A stretch of DNA of 64,000 nt from Phaeosaccion multiseriatum (lineage: Eukaryota; Ochrophyta, other classes). The number at the start of each line of letters is the position of its first letter. Within the stretch, counting starts at the first letter, position 1. Both the position numbers and the translations under genes were made by a program. Below are positions 30,839 to 40,016 of this stretch, in pieces. Under the pieces are notes generated by a model. It was not told where the DNA came from and did no database searches. It saw only the letters and a list, made by a program, of their open reading frames with translations. The stretch spans positions 3,410,001 through 3,474,000 of the forward strand of contig OZ218953.1 of assembly GCA_965112735.1 (NCBI GenBank), written 5' to 3'.

Positions 30839-32200
30839 TACTCACCTTTATTAAGCAATGCAAGCTGCTACAGACCGTGCCGCAAAGGCCCTCTCGTGGA
30901 GGCCCTCACGGGGGAGAGGCAGGCGAAGGCGGATGAGCTTGGCTGCTACAAGCAGCAGAAGGAGGAGCTCTTGAGTCAGCTGTCCGATCTCTCCTCGTAA
31001 CGTGGTCCAGCAGCAGGACCACGTTTTCTTCAGCAGGACCACGTTCCGAGGAGAGATCGGAAAGCTCTCGCATGATAAAAACGAGTCCGAAGTGGAGATC
31101 GGAAGGCTGAAGCAGAAGGTAAGCAGCCTAGAGGCTCGCGTGAATTGCAGCGTTAGAACGATTCTTAGAACCCTTGATTTTCTCTCACTCACCTTACTCA
31201 CTCACCTTTATTAAGCAATGCAAGCTGCTACAGACCGTGCCGCAAAGGCCCTCTCGCGGAGGCCCTCACGGGGGAGAGGCAGGCGAAGGCGGATGAGCTT
31301 GGCTGCTACACTTCTGCTGCGTGTAGCAGCCAAGCTCATCCGCCTTCGCCTGCCTCTCCCCCGTGAGGGCCTCCGCGAGAGGGCCTTTGCGGCACGGTCT
31401 GTAGCAGCTTGCATTGCTTAATAAAGGTGAGTGAGTAAGGTGAGTGAGAGAAAATCAAGGGTTCTAACGCTGCAATTCTCAAGAGCTTAGCTCCCGTGTC
31501 CAGCGACTTCACGCGAGCCTCTAGGCTGCTTACCTTCTGCTTCAGCCTTCCGATCTCCACTTCGGACTCGTTTTTATGATGCTTCAGCTGTCCGATCAGC
31601 TCCCGTGTCCAGCGACTTCACGCGAGCCTCTAGGCCTCCTTCTGCTGCTTGTAGCAGCCAAGCTCATCCGCCTTCGCCTGCCTCTCCCCCGTGAGGGCCT
31701 CCGCGAGAGGGCCTTTGCGGCACGGTCTGCAGCAGCTTGCATTGCTTAATAAAGGTGAGTGAGTAAGGTGAGTGAGAGAAAATCAAGGGTTCTAGCTTAC
31801 TCACTCACCTTTATTAAGCAATGCAAGCTGCTACAGACCGTGCCGCAAAGGCCCTCTCGCGGAGGCCCTCACGGGGGAGAGGCAGGCGAAGGCGGATGAG
31901 CTTGGCTGCTACAAGCAGCAGAAGGAGGAGCTCTTGAGGATGGCTTGTGCTTGGCCAAGCGCAGCTTCCAGCTGCCCCAACTGGTGTGCTGCCGCGGTCC
32001 ATTCTTTAGCCGCGTCCAGCGACTTCACCCGAGCCTCTAGGCTGCTTACCTGCTGCTGCAGCCTTTTGTGCGTTACTCGGTGATCGGAAAGCTCTCGCAT
32101 GATAAAAACGAGTCCGAAGGGGAGATCGGAAGGCTGAAGCAGAAGGTAAGCCGCCTAGAGGCTCGCGTGAAGTCGCTGGACACGGCTATAGAATGGACCG
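30839..32200. repeat. Array of direct and inverted copies of a coiled-coil gene fragment
   Basis: Unit A (about 125 bp, starting TTATTAAGCAATGCAAGCTG and ending near AGGAGGAGCTCTTGAG) occurs on + at about 30849-30975, 31208-31311 and 31813-31937, and on - at about 31322-31425 and 31636-31756. In one frame it encodes EALTGERQAKADELGCYKQQ KEELL-type coiled coil. Unit B, encoding GRLKQKVSSLEARVKSLD, occurs on + at about 31100-31143 and 32125-32185 and on - at about 31500-31560, 31595-31635 and 32005-32060. No copy has a complete gene around it, and orientation switches several times within 1.4 kb. Confidence 0.8.
31165..31468. repeat. Near-perfect 300-bp palindrome
   Basis: Arms of about 145 bp (31165-31311 and 31322-31468) are reverse complements, separated by only about 10 bp (CTTCTGCTGCG). 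Each arm carries unit A plus the flank AAAATCAAGGGTTCTAA. Confidence 0.85.
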
Positions 32201-32547
32201 CGGCAGCACACCAGTTGGGGCAGCTGGAAGCTGCGCTTGGCCAAGCACAAGCCATCGTGGACGAAGCACTGGTAGAGTATCGCCAAATACTCCGGCGGTC
32301 TCCAACAAGTTCAGTAGAGAGCAACAAGCGCAAGAAATGCGGAGGGGTCGAGGAGGAGGAGGAGGAGGAGGAGGAGGAGGAGGAGGAGGAGGAGGAGGAG
32401 GAGGAGGAGGAGGAGGAGGAGGAGGAGGAGGAGGAGGAGGAGGAGGAGGAGGAGGAGGAGGAGGAGGGGGAGAAGGAGGTGTGGTGGAGCTGGGTTAGGC
32501 TCAAATACGTATTATTAGGTAGGCAGGACAGTAAGTCAATGATGTAG
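32068..32547 (+). pseudogene. Coiled-coil frame running into a poly-Glu tract
   Basis: An ATG frame encodes KLSHDKNESEGEIGRLKQKV, then EARVKSLDTAIEWTAAAHQL and GQLEAALGQAQAIVDEALVE, heptad-like coiled coil. It then enters a pure GAG tract (32350-32467, about 40 Glu) and ends in the inverted repeat. The same peptide pieces appear in both orientations in the array upstream. I therefore treat it as the least damaged fragment of the source gene, not a complete gene. If expressed it would be a coiled-coil protein with an acidic tail. Confidence 0.4.
32345..32467 (+). repeat. (GAG)n trinucleotide tract, left
   Basis: About 40 GGA/GAG units directly left of the inverted repeat 32481-33068. Confidence 0.9.
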
Positions 32548-33068
32548 GGACGCGGCCTTTTGGGGCCTGGTTGGCCCCTCCGCACTCCTGAACCCGTAAA
32601 GACCAATTGGATTGCTTCCTTAAACAAGGGAGCTGTCCAGGGTCTTAGGGTGGGAAAGCCCTAGACATTAATACACTTGGTGCCAGCATTGGACTCTTCT
32701 CTCTCCCTCTTGGGCCTGGAACGGAGCGCTCTGCACGCGAGAGTTCGAATCTCCCGACGTTGCCATATGTGGGGCCGGTACCTCCCTCGATTAAGAGGAG
32801 GAAGGCACCCCCAAGCTGAGCGCTCCGTTCCGGGCCCAAGAGGGAGAGAGAAGAGTCCAATGCTGGCACCAAGTGTATTAATGTCTAGGGCTTTCCCACC
32901 CTAAGACCCTGGACAGCTCCCTTGTTTAAGGAAGCAATCCAATTGGTCTTTACGGGTTCAGGAGTGCGGAGGGGCCAACCAGGCCCCAAAAGGCCGCGTC
33001 CCTACATCATTGACTTACTGTCCTGCCTACCTAATAATACGTAATTGAGCCTAACCCAGCTCCACCAC
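32481..33068. repeat. Large inverted repeat with 250-bp arms
   Basis: The left arm 32481-32731 (starting GTGGTGGAGCTGGGTTAGGC) and right arm 32818-33068 (ending GCCTAACCCAGCTCCACCAC) are almost exact reverse complements. The spacer of about 86 bp includes GAGAGTTCGAATCTCCCG, a tRNA T-arm-like hairpin. Both outer ends abut GAG-type repeats. Confidence 0.88.
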
Positions 33069-33311
33069 AGAGGAGAGGAGGAGGAGGAGGAAGAAGAAGA
33101 AGGAGAAGAAGAAGAAGGAGGAGGAGGAGGAGGAGGAGGAGGAGGAGAAGGAGGAGGAGGAGGAGGAGGAGGAGGAGGAGGAGGAGGAGGAGGAGGAGGA
33201 GGAGGAGGAGGAGGAGGAGGAGGAGGAGGAGGAGGAGGAGGAGGAGGAAGAGAAGGAGGAGGAGGAGGAGGAGGAGGAGGAGGAGGAGGAGGAGGAGGAG
33301 GAGAAGGAGTT
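33069..33311 (+). repeat. (GAG)n / (GAA)n trinucleotide tract, right
   Basis: About 240 bp of GAG with interspersed AAG/GAA, directly right of the inverted repeat. It is on the same strand as the left tract, not inverted with respect to it. Confidence 0.9.
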
Positions 33312-33410
33312 GAAAAGGGAAGTGGTCGCTGTCCAGAGGGGAGGAGTTGGAAGGTGGTGCACATTGGCGTAGTGGCACCATTGGCGGTAGTAGCGGGGGC
33401 GAGGTAGTGT

Positions 33411-33948
33411 GCTGTCTGGGTCTAGGTCGATATCGATACTTGCCCGGGGTTAAAATAGGGCTACGTCAGTATTGGTGTCAGGACCTCTTTTCTGGAATGT
33501 CCTTTGGACTTCCACTTTCCTTTCTTTTATTCAACAAGGTACCTCGCTCGACGAGCAGGCTACAAGATTATAATAGGAGGCTTCACACATTGGCACAGAG
33601 CCTGTGGAGTATTCTCTAAACCCCTTGTAGAGCTTGTGGGCACAGCATAGTTTATATAAACAAATAAACAGTGGGCACAGCATAGTTTATACATAGTTTA
33701 TATAAACTATGCTGTGCCCACAAGCTCTACAAGGGGTTTAGAGAATACTCCACAGGCTCTGTGCCAATGTGTGAAGCCTCCTATTATAATCTTGTAGCCT
33801 GCTCGTCGAGCGAGGTACCTTGTTGAATAAAAGAAAGGAAAGTGGAAGTCCAAAGGACATTCCAGAAAAGAGGTCCTGACACCAATACTGACATAGCCCT
33901 ATTTTAACCCCGGGCAAGTATCGATATCGACCTAGACCCAGACAGCAC
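33411..33948. repeat. Foldback element with 250-bp inverted arms
   Basis: The left arm begins GCTGTCTGGGTCTAGGTCGA and the right arm ends with its complement TCGACCTAGACCCAGACAGC. The centre near 33680-33710 contains CATAGTTTATATAAACTATG. Arms share a 5-kb-distant relative, the single-arm copy at 16790-16950 being the clearest. No open frame is seen inside. Confidence 0.85.
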
Positions 33949-34756
33949 AGTAGAGGGCCATGGGCAGGTTCGGTTCGGTCGGGGAGAAGGACACGAGCAA
34001 CTTGAAGCAGCAGTGAAGGGCATCTGGACGAGCCTTTAAGTAAGAATACATTGACTTTCAATTCACAGCGGTTGTGTACGTCCCCGGGACAGTACCGGAC
34101 CGAGACTATACTACCTGCCTCCGCCCACTTTCTCTACTTAGTTTCGTGAGCGTTTACGCGTGTCCTCTGTCTCTCCTCACACCACGCCAAGCTATACTTA
34201 GCAGGGGGGGATAGCTTCGCCACGTCAGTCACTTCTTACACACCCTCCATCTATGTCGCTTTACTGCACCCACCAAGTCATCTAGTCTAGCCCGGAGGCG
34301 CCCTCCTTCGTCTTGGGCCCAGCCTAGTCCGTCCACCCCCCTGTTCGACTGTCGCCCCCCATCCTGTCCAGCTACTCCGTCGAACCTGCTCACCACTTGC
34401 TCATGGACGGGGGCGGAGTCCATGCGAGAGCACGCAGACAGTAGCAAATGACGCGGGCCCCCATAGAGAAGCCCACCAGGGTCACGGGCCGGCCGGGTGC
34501 CTGTTGCCCGGGGAAAGGGGAAGGCGTGTCATGACGTAGGCACAGGCACAGCCAAGGCACAGGGGACGGGAGGGGAGCGAAGGGCCCGGGGGCCGGGGGG
34601 CGGGGGCGGGCGGTGGATGGTTAGGTCAGGGTAGGGTAGGTCACAGGGGTGGTCAGATTTGGGTCACAGGGGGGGGGAAGCGACGCTGCCCGGGCGGGGG
34701 GGGGGGGCATCATTGCAGCCTAACAAGCACAGCGTTGGAACAAGTTCCTCCCCCTC
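33949..34756. other. Repeat-island sequence without recognised gene
   Basis: Contains G-rich stretches (34580-34710) and one short open frame on the minus strand (34447-34229) that is not recognised. I see no splice-consistent gene. Confidence 0.4.
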
Positions 34757-34997
34757 AAGGCACAGAGAGAGAGGGAGATAGACAGGGGGAGAGAGATGGA
34801 CAGGGAGAGAGGGAGAGAAAGGGAGAGAGAGAGGTAGACAGGGAGAGACAGAGAGAAAGAGAGGGAGAGAGAGAAAGAGGGAGAGAGAGACGGGGGGGGG
34901 GACAGAGACAGGAAGGGGAGAGAGACAGGAAGAGAGAGAGAGAGAGAGAGAGAGGGACAGGAGGGGAAGAGAGAGAGAGAGAGAAAGAGAGAGAGAG
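34757..34997 (+). repeat. (GA)n-rich purine tract
   Basis: About 240 bp of GAGAGA/GGGAGA with few interruptions; another all-purine block of the island. Confidence 0.85.
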
Positions 34998-35264
34998 TCC
35001 CCTCTCTCAAGGCGCAGAGGAGGTGCAGGAGGTCGGGCAAGGGACAAGGTTCCCTAAATACGGCCCAAGCACAAGCACACACGCACACGCACACGCACAC
35101 ACACCACACACCCCATCATACCTCTGGCCCTAGAGAGCAGAACTATGGCGAGGAGCCTGCCCGCCTCGCTCCTTGGCCCGCCGCGTGGCCTTGGCCCAGG
35201 GGTTGTCCAGCCCCGCAGCCATCTATACACGTTGGTCATACAGATACAGACAGCCACAACAGGG

Positions 35265-35635
35265 TTGATGAGGGTGAGGGTGAGGGTGGGGGTGGCTGAG
35301 GGTGAGGGTAAGGGCCAAGGTGAGGATGAGGACGAGGGTGAGGATGAGGGTGAGGGTGATGGTGAGGGTGAGGGTGGGGGTGACGGTGAGGGTGACGGTG
35401 AGGGTGAGGGTGGGGTGAGGATGTGGGTGACTGGTTGAGGGTGAGGGTGAGGGTGAGGGCAGAAGTGAGGGTGGAAGTGAGGGTGGAAGTGAGGGTGAGG
35501 GTGAGAGTGTGGGTGAGGGTGACGGTGACGGTGAGGGTGAGGATGAGGATGAGGGTGACGATGAGGGTGACGATGACGATGACGATGAGGGTGAGGGTGT
35601 GGGTGAGAGCGAGGGGGAGGGTGAGAATCTGGACT
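35265..35635 (+). repeat. (GGTGAG)n hexanucleotide minisatellite, telomere-like
   Basis: About 60 degenerate units of GAGGGT/GGGTGA with variants GATGAG, GACGGT and GAAGTG. It keeps a 6-bp period. The unit differs from the common TTAGGG telomere repeat by T-to-G changes, and from the plant-type TTTAGGG by length. Confidence 0.85.
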
Positions 35636-35689
35636 CGAATTCGAGCCAAGGAGCGCGCTATTCGCACACATCAATAGCTGCTAGCGGGT

Positions 35690-36250
35690 CGGCGCGATAA
35701 GCAATAGCTTATAGTGCGCCGGCTGCTGGCGCCATCCGCGCAATAGTCACGTTGGGGGGGGGGGAATTACCTGATGGCGGGTTCAATAGCTGGTAGCGCG
35801 TCGGCTGCGCCGGCGAATAGCTGATAGCGATAGCTCAGTAGCGCGTCAGGGCAATTGGCTGGCTGGGTGGGGTTAACCGGGGGGGGACCCGGCCGGAGGT
35901 GTCGGATTTTCTTTCCTTAGAAAACGTCATTGTCTTCAAGTACCCTTGAGCATACCTCCACAGTCCACGAAATCGAAGCTGGGCACTGGGGCCTACAGAG
36001 CAGCGTGCTCCTCCCACCACAAACCTCCTTCCTCACCTTCCACCTAGCATGCCATTGACCAGGTCGACGAGCCTGAGCGTTTAATACCTTCAACCCCTCC
36101 TGACGCGCTATTGAGCTATGATCATCGCTATTGCCGGCGTCAGCCGGCACGATAATAGCTATTGATGCGTGCCAATAGTGCACTAATGAGGGCCGATAGC
36201 TGAGCTATCGGCGATACCTCAATACCGCATCAGCCAGGGGTCGAATACCT
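35690..36250. repeat. Nested GATAGC palindromic elements
   Basis: Several palindromes lie here. About 35815-35855 (GCTGATAGCGATAGCTCAGT, GCGCGTCAGG) is the inverse of 36093-36135 (CCTGACGCGCTATTGAGCTA), and about 36185-36240 has its own hairpin (CGATAGCTGAGCTATCG) ending CAGCCAGGGGTCGA. The sequence between 35860 and 36085 is unrelated and has an open minus frame of no recognised family. Confidence 0.6.
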
Positions 36251-36451
36251 GTCCAGGTGCTCAGCAGGGGGGCGTGCGTGCAGCTCAGGACCACCTTCTC
36301 GACCCTACGCGCCCTGTCCTCCTCATAGAAGAGTTATATTGCCGTGCTCAGCGCCCGACGACGTAGCTGCCCGTCCTCACTCGCCTGACTCCTCCCCTAC
36401 CCCCCACCCCCTCATCTAGTGCCATCACCTCTAAGTGCTCTAACATCAGGT

Positions 36452-37181
36452 TTACAGGTTTATGCCCGGCCCCCGCAGCGCCGCAAGAAGGAGTCCGTCA
36501 AGATCCATCTGCTGGAAGCCCCCCATGCCCCTCTTGAGCTCCGCGTGGCTGGCCCCGTCTGGGGCTGGTTGGGCCCTCCGCTGCCATCCGGGCTGCTCCA
36601 GCGTGCGTGCGTGGGCGCGGTGCGTGAAGCGGACGCGGCCCTGCACGCCATACGGAGGGCGCTCTCCACGCGAGTAAAGCAAGCCACAGCCCCCAGACAG
36701 ACAGGGTGATTTGCAACGGACGATGATGGGAACGATGAGGAGCGAGGGTCCTCCTCCTCCTCCTCCTCCTCCTCCTCCTCCTCCGTCTTTGCCTCCACTC
36801 CGAGTGCTCTGTTCTGCTCTGCTGCCACGGGCACGAGGCCAGGCGCCGTACTTACGCTGCCATGCTCTTGTCCTGCGAGTCGAAGAGCCCCTTGCGCCTC
36901 CTCAGCGCCTTCCTGAGCCCCGTCGAGGTCTCTTCCTTCTGTTGGACACCGTCTCCTCCTTCCAGAGGCGGGACGAGGTCTCGCTCAACCCGTGTGCAGC
37001 AGCTCCGCCACCTGTCCTGTTGGGCAGGGGGGTGTATAAGAGGTGAGGCGTAAACTTTTTGGGGGGGAGACCCAGCAAAGCAATCCCCCCCCCCTTCCCA
37101 TTTCTAACCGCCCAAACCTACCTTGTCCAGCAGCTCTGGCGTGACGGCCATGAAGCGCTCGAAGCAGAAGGTGGACATCAT
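36452..37181 (-). CDS. Hypothetical basic protein, three exons
   Basis: Exons (minus): 37181-37122, 37016-36856, 36821-36452; 591 nt, 196 residues. Phases agree at both junctions (GTAGGT/AACAG, GTAAGT/GGCAG). The N-terminus is MMSTFCFERFMAVTPELLDK, followed by a charged segment RKALRRRKGLFDSQDKSM, an 11-Gly run from a (GGA)n tract, then a Cys- and Arg-rich part and GMGGFQQMDLDGLLLAALRG at the C-terminus. There is an in-frame stop just before the first ATG. The first two exons look more gene-like than the third, whose poly-Gly could instead be intron. No family is recognised. It is divergent from LTV1. Confidence 0.4.
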
Positions 37182-37541
37182 CTTCTGTAGCGCATATCAC
37201 ATGACGAGGGGGGAGCGGGGAAAAAAAAAACAAAACTGCGTGGTAGGTCGTGGGCATGTTGGTGATACTTAGTCATCTGTGATTGTGTTTTCTTGTGGGC
37301 TGGGGCCGCGTGGGGGCTCACTACCTATCATCTATCACACTCCGCTCCCTGAACTACACACCACCCTTTCAACGCTCAAACTTTGCGCACCGTGTCCGTT
37401 TCAGTGGTAGTAGGAGTCAGAAGACTTTCCCGCAGAGTAAAGAGGCTTGAAATACTTTCTCAGGGCTCGCCACTGAACAGGAACGCTTGAGACAAGTGGT
37501 CATCAGACAGAGACGCCAGCGATAGGAAGAAGGGAAGGAGG
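37182..37541. promoter_or_regulatory. Divergent promoter region before LTV1
   Basis: 360 bp between opposite start codons. It holds an A10 run (37220-37229), and no TATA box is obvious. Confidence 0.35.
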
Positions 37542-39792
37542 ATGGGGAAGAAAAAGTTTATCGATGCCAAGAGCTCCGAAACGTATCACGTGGTGCATCG
37601 GTCTCAGCAGGACAAAACCAAGGAGTATGATCACAATGCCAGCGAGTTCGTCCTGGTACCGACCATCAAGGGGAACCAGGCGAGAAAGGCCAAAAAGGCT
37701 CAAAGGGCTGAAGAAGGTGGAGTAGGAGCAGCCGGGGGGGCGTCGCATATCAACGCCCTGGGACTCCCAAACGACGGCTATGACTACGAGCGACATTTCA
37801 AGACAATGGGAGGGGGGACCTTTGTCAGCTCCGCTGGAAGGGTTGGGGCGGGGGTGCAGCAAGCCGGAGGGAGGGAGCTCCCTGAGGAGGCGCTGCCGTC
37901 GGAGGAGACGCTGGAGCGGCAGCTGGAGGCCATCACCATCAGCGAGCAGGTGATGGAGAGAGACATGAGGTCCATCATCTTCGACGGAGCGGATGAGTGG
38001 GAGGAGATGGACGACGACTTTTGCCTGCAGGCAGCGCAGGCACCGCCCGAGCCGGGGCAGGCGGGCGGCTTCAACTACGACGCTCACATCGCCAAGCTCA
38101 TGGCGCAAAGCGAAGAGGTGGGTAGTAAGCTCTTGGAGGAGTGGGGATCAGCGGAGTGTGTTGTGGGCCCCTTTTTGGAGAAACTTTTTTGTACCCCGAG
38201 GGTAGGAGGAGTATAGTGTTGAGTGGGGATCAGCCGAGTGTGTTGTGGGCTCCGTTTGGAAACAAGTACAACAACAGTCTCGGGACAAGAAGACTGAGGG
38301 AGAAGGAGTGTTTGGTTTTTTGGGCCCTTTTGTGAAAGAAGCTGTCCTGACTGACTGGCACTCGCGAAGGTAGGAGAAGTGGGGTGTTGAGTGGGGATCA
38401 GCGGGTGGACAGAGGAGGAAGAAGGAGTGTGTTGGGGGCGTCTTTCTGGAACAAGTGGGGATCAGTGGCGGGAGAGGAGGGAGAATGAAAGGGTTGTGGG
38501 CTCTGTTTGGAAACAAGTGCAACAACTGTCTCGGGATAGGAAGAGTGAGGGAGAAGGAGTGTTTGGTTTTTGGGCCCTTTTGTGAAAGGAACTGTCCTGA
38601 CTGGTACTCGCGAGGGTAGGAGAAGTGGCGGAAGAAGGAATGTGTTGTGGGCAGCTTTCTGGAACAAGTAGGGATCAGTACCGCATTTCATGCCGATGCC
38701 CACACCGTCCCGTCCCTCTGTGATGCGCCTCGATGCCAGATGACGGGGGTGCGACTGCCGCAGGATGTAGATGGCGCGTGGTGGACAGAGCTGTCCAAGC
38801 TAAAGCACAAACACGACGAGAGCGACCCAGACGATGACGACGACAGTGGACACTTCGACGAGGCCTTCCTGCTGGGGCAAGGGCCCGGGCCCGGGGAGCA
38901 GGATGACGAGCCGGAGACCGAGCTGACAGCCTTCCAAAGAGAGGTTGTGACCGGACAGTTCGAGGCCGCGTTGCTGGAGTATGACAGCGACGAACAAGGC
39001 GCGCCGGAGTGGGACGACGAGGAGGTGGAGGGCTTCCGGGACGTGACGCAAGACGCCTTTGCCGACGAGTGCATGAACGAGTTCCTGGAGGAGAATAGAA
39101 AACTCGAGTGGGGCGGGGAAGTGGGTGCCGAGTCGGTAGCTGCTGCTTCTTCTGCTGCGGCTGCTGCGCGGCCACTGAGTGGAGGCGAGGCAGGCGAGGT
39201 CGAGGAGGAGGAGGCGGGCCAAGGGGGTGACGACGACGACGACGACGACGGCGACGGCGACCAAGAAGGACAAGACGATGACATTCTATCCAGCTTTAAT
39301 TACATGGTGAAAAAGACGGGGGCCAAGTGGGACTGCGAGACCATCGTCAGCACGTACTCCAACCTCGACAACCGCCCCAAAGTGCTCAAGGTGGAGAGCA
39401 CGGGCAAGCGAAAGCCCCGCGGCAGTCGGCAATCAGAGCAGTCAGACGGTGCGAGCGGGAATAACCCAGCTTTCATTCGCCTCTCGAATAAGACCGGCTT
39501 GCCCATGGGTGTCATGCTGCAGGAGAGGCCGGTACTTACACAACCACGAGAGGAACAAGAGCATGAGCCAGAGGACAACGTGCCACCGGAGAACAGAGGC
39601 AAGGCGAGGCAAAAGGGGGAGACGGCGGAGGAGAAGCGCGCTCGCAAGGCCAGCCTCAAGGAGCAGAAGAGGGACAAGAGGGCCAGCAAAAAGGAGACGC
39701 AAGCCGCGTACAAGGCCGAGACCAAGGTGGCGCACAGGCTGCTGGGCAGTGCAGAGGCCGGGCCCTCCAGGACTGTCTACTCGTACACATGA
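37542..39792 (+). CDS. LTV1: LTV1, 40S ribosomal subunit assembly/export factor
   Basis: Two exons, 37542-38117 and 38740-39792 (1629 nt, 542 residues). LTV1 helps mature and release pre-40S particles. The N-terminus MGKKKFIDAKSSETYHVVHR followed by SQQD and EFVLVP is the LTV1 signature. The middle has HINALGLPNDGYDYERHFKT and GFNYDAHIAKLMAQ, the acidic region is broken by Asp/Glu runs, and the end is basic (RARKASLKEQKRDKRASKKE). SSFNYMVKKTGAKWDCETIV and TYSNLDNRPK are also conserved LTV1 blocks. The length fits the family. The second exon is entered at CCAG|ATG; an alternative acceptor 24 bases later (CCGCAG|GAT) would drop eight residues. The 622-bp intron is built from internal repeats. 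Confidence 0.9.
38141..38690. repeat. Degenerate tandem repeats filling the LTV1 intron
   Basis: GTGGGGATCAG recurs at about 38143, 38224, 38390 and 38454. The longer piece GGAAACAAGT...CTCGGGA...AGTGTTTGGTTTTT...GGGCCCTTTTGTGAAAG occurs twice, about 255 bp apart (38255-38340 and 38508-38592). Confidence 0.75.
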
Positions 39793-40016
39793 GGCTTTCC
39801 CTCTTGTGTTTTATCTCTTGTATACGCGCTGTAAATATTGGAGGATTCGTGTGAGGGAGACGAGACTTTGTGTGAGGGAGACTGGGAGAAAATGGGGGAA
39901 TGACCTGTGAGTCGACTCGTGTGTTGGTTCGCCAAAGCAAGGCGGTTAAAGAAAATCGCAAAATCGCGGCCAAGGCTGCGAGAAAAGTCAAGCAGACTGG
40001 CTGAGATACATATGAC

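Noticed and set aside
33002-33407. Poly-Pro, poly-Leu, poly-Ser, poly-Gly and poly-Glu frames over 33.07-33.31 kb
   Set aside because: All six frames of a GAG array stay open; artefact of the microsatellite.
34664-35674. Long Ser/Leu- and His/Pro-rich frames
   Set aside because: Low-complexity GA and GGTGAG tracts read in different frames; no protein family signal.
27411-36250. Repeat region considered as a CRISPR array
   Set aside because: Repeats are contiguous microsatellites or inverted copies without regularly spaced unique spacers, and the genome is eukaryotic.
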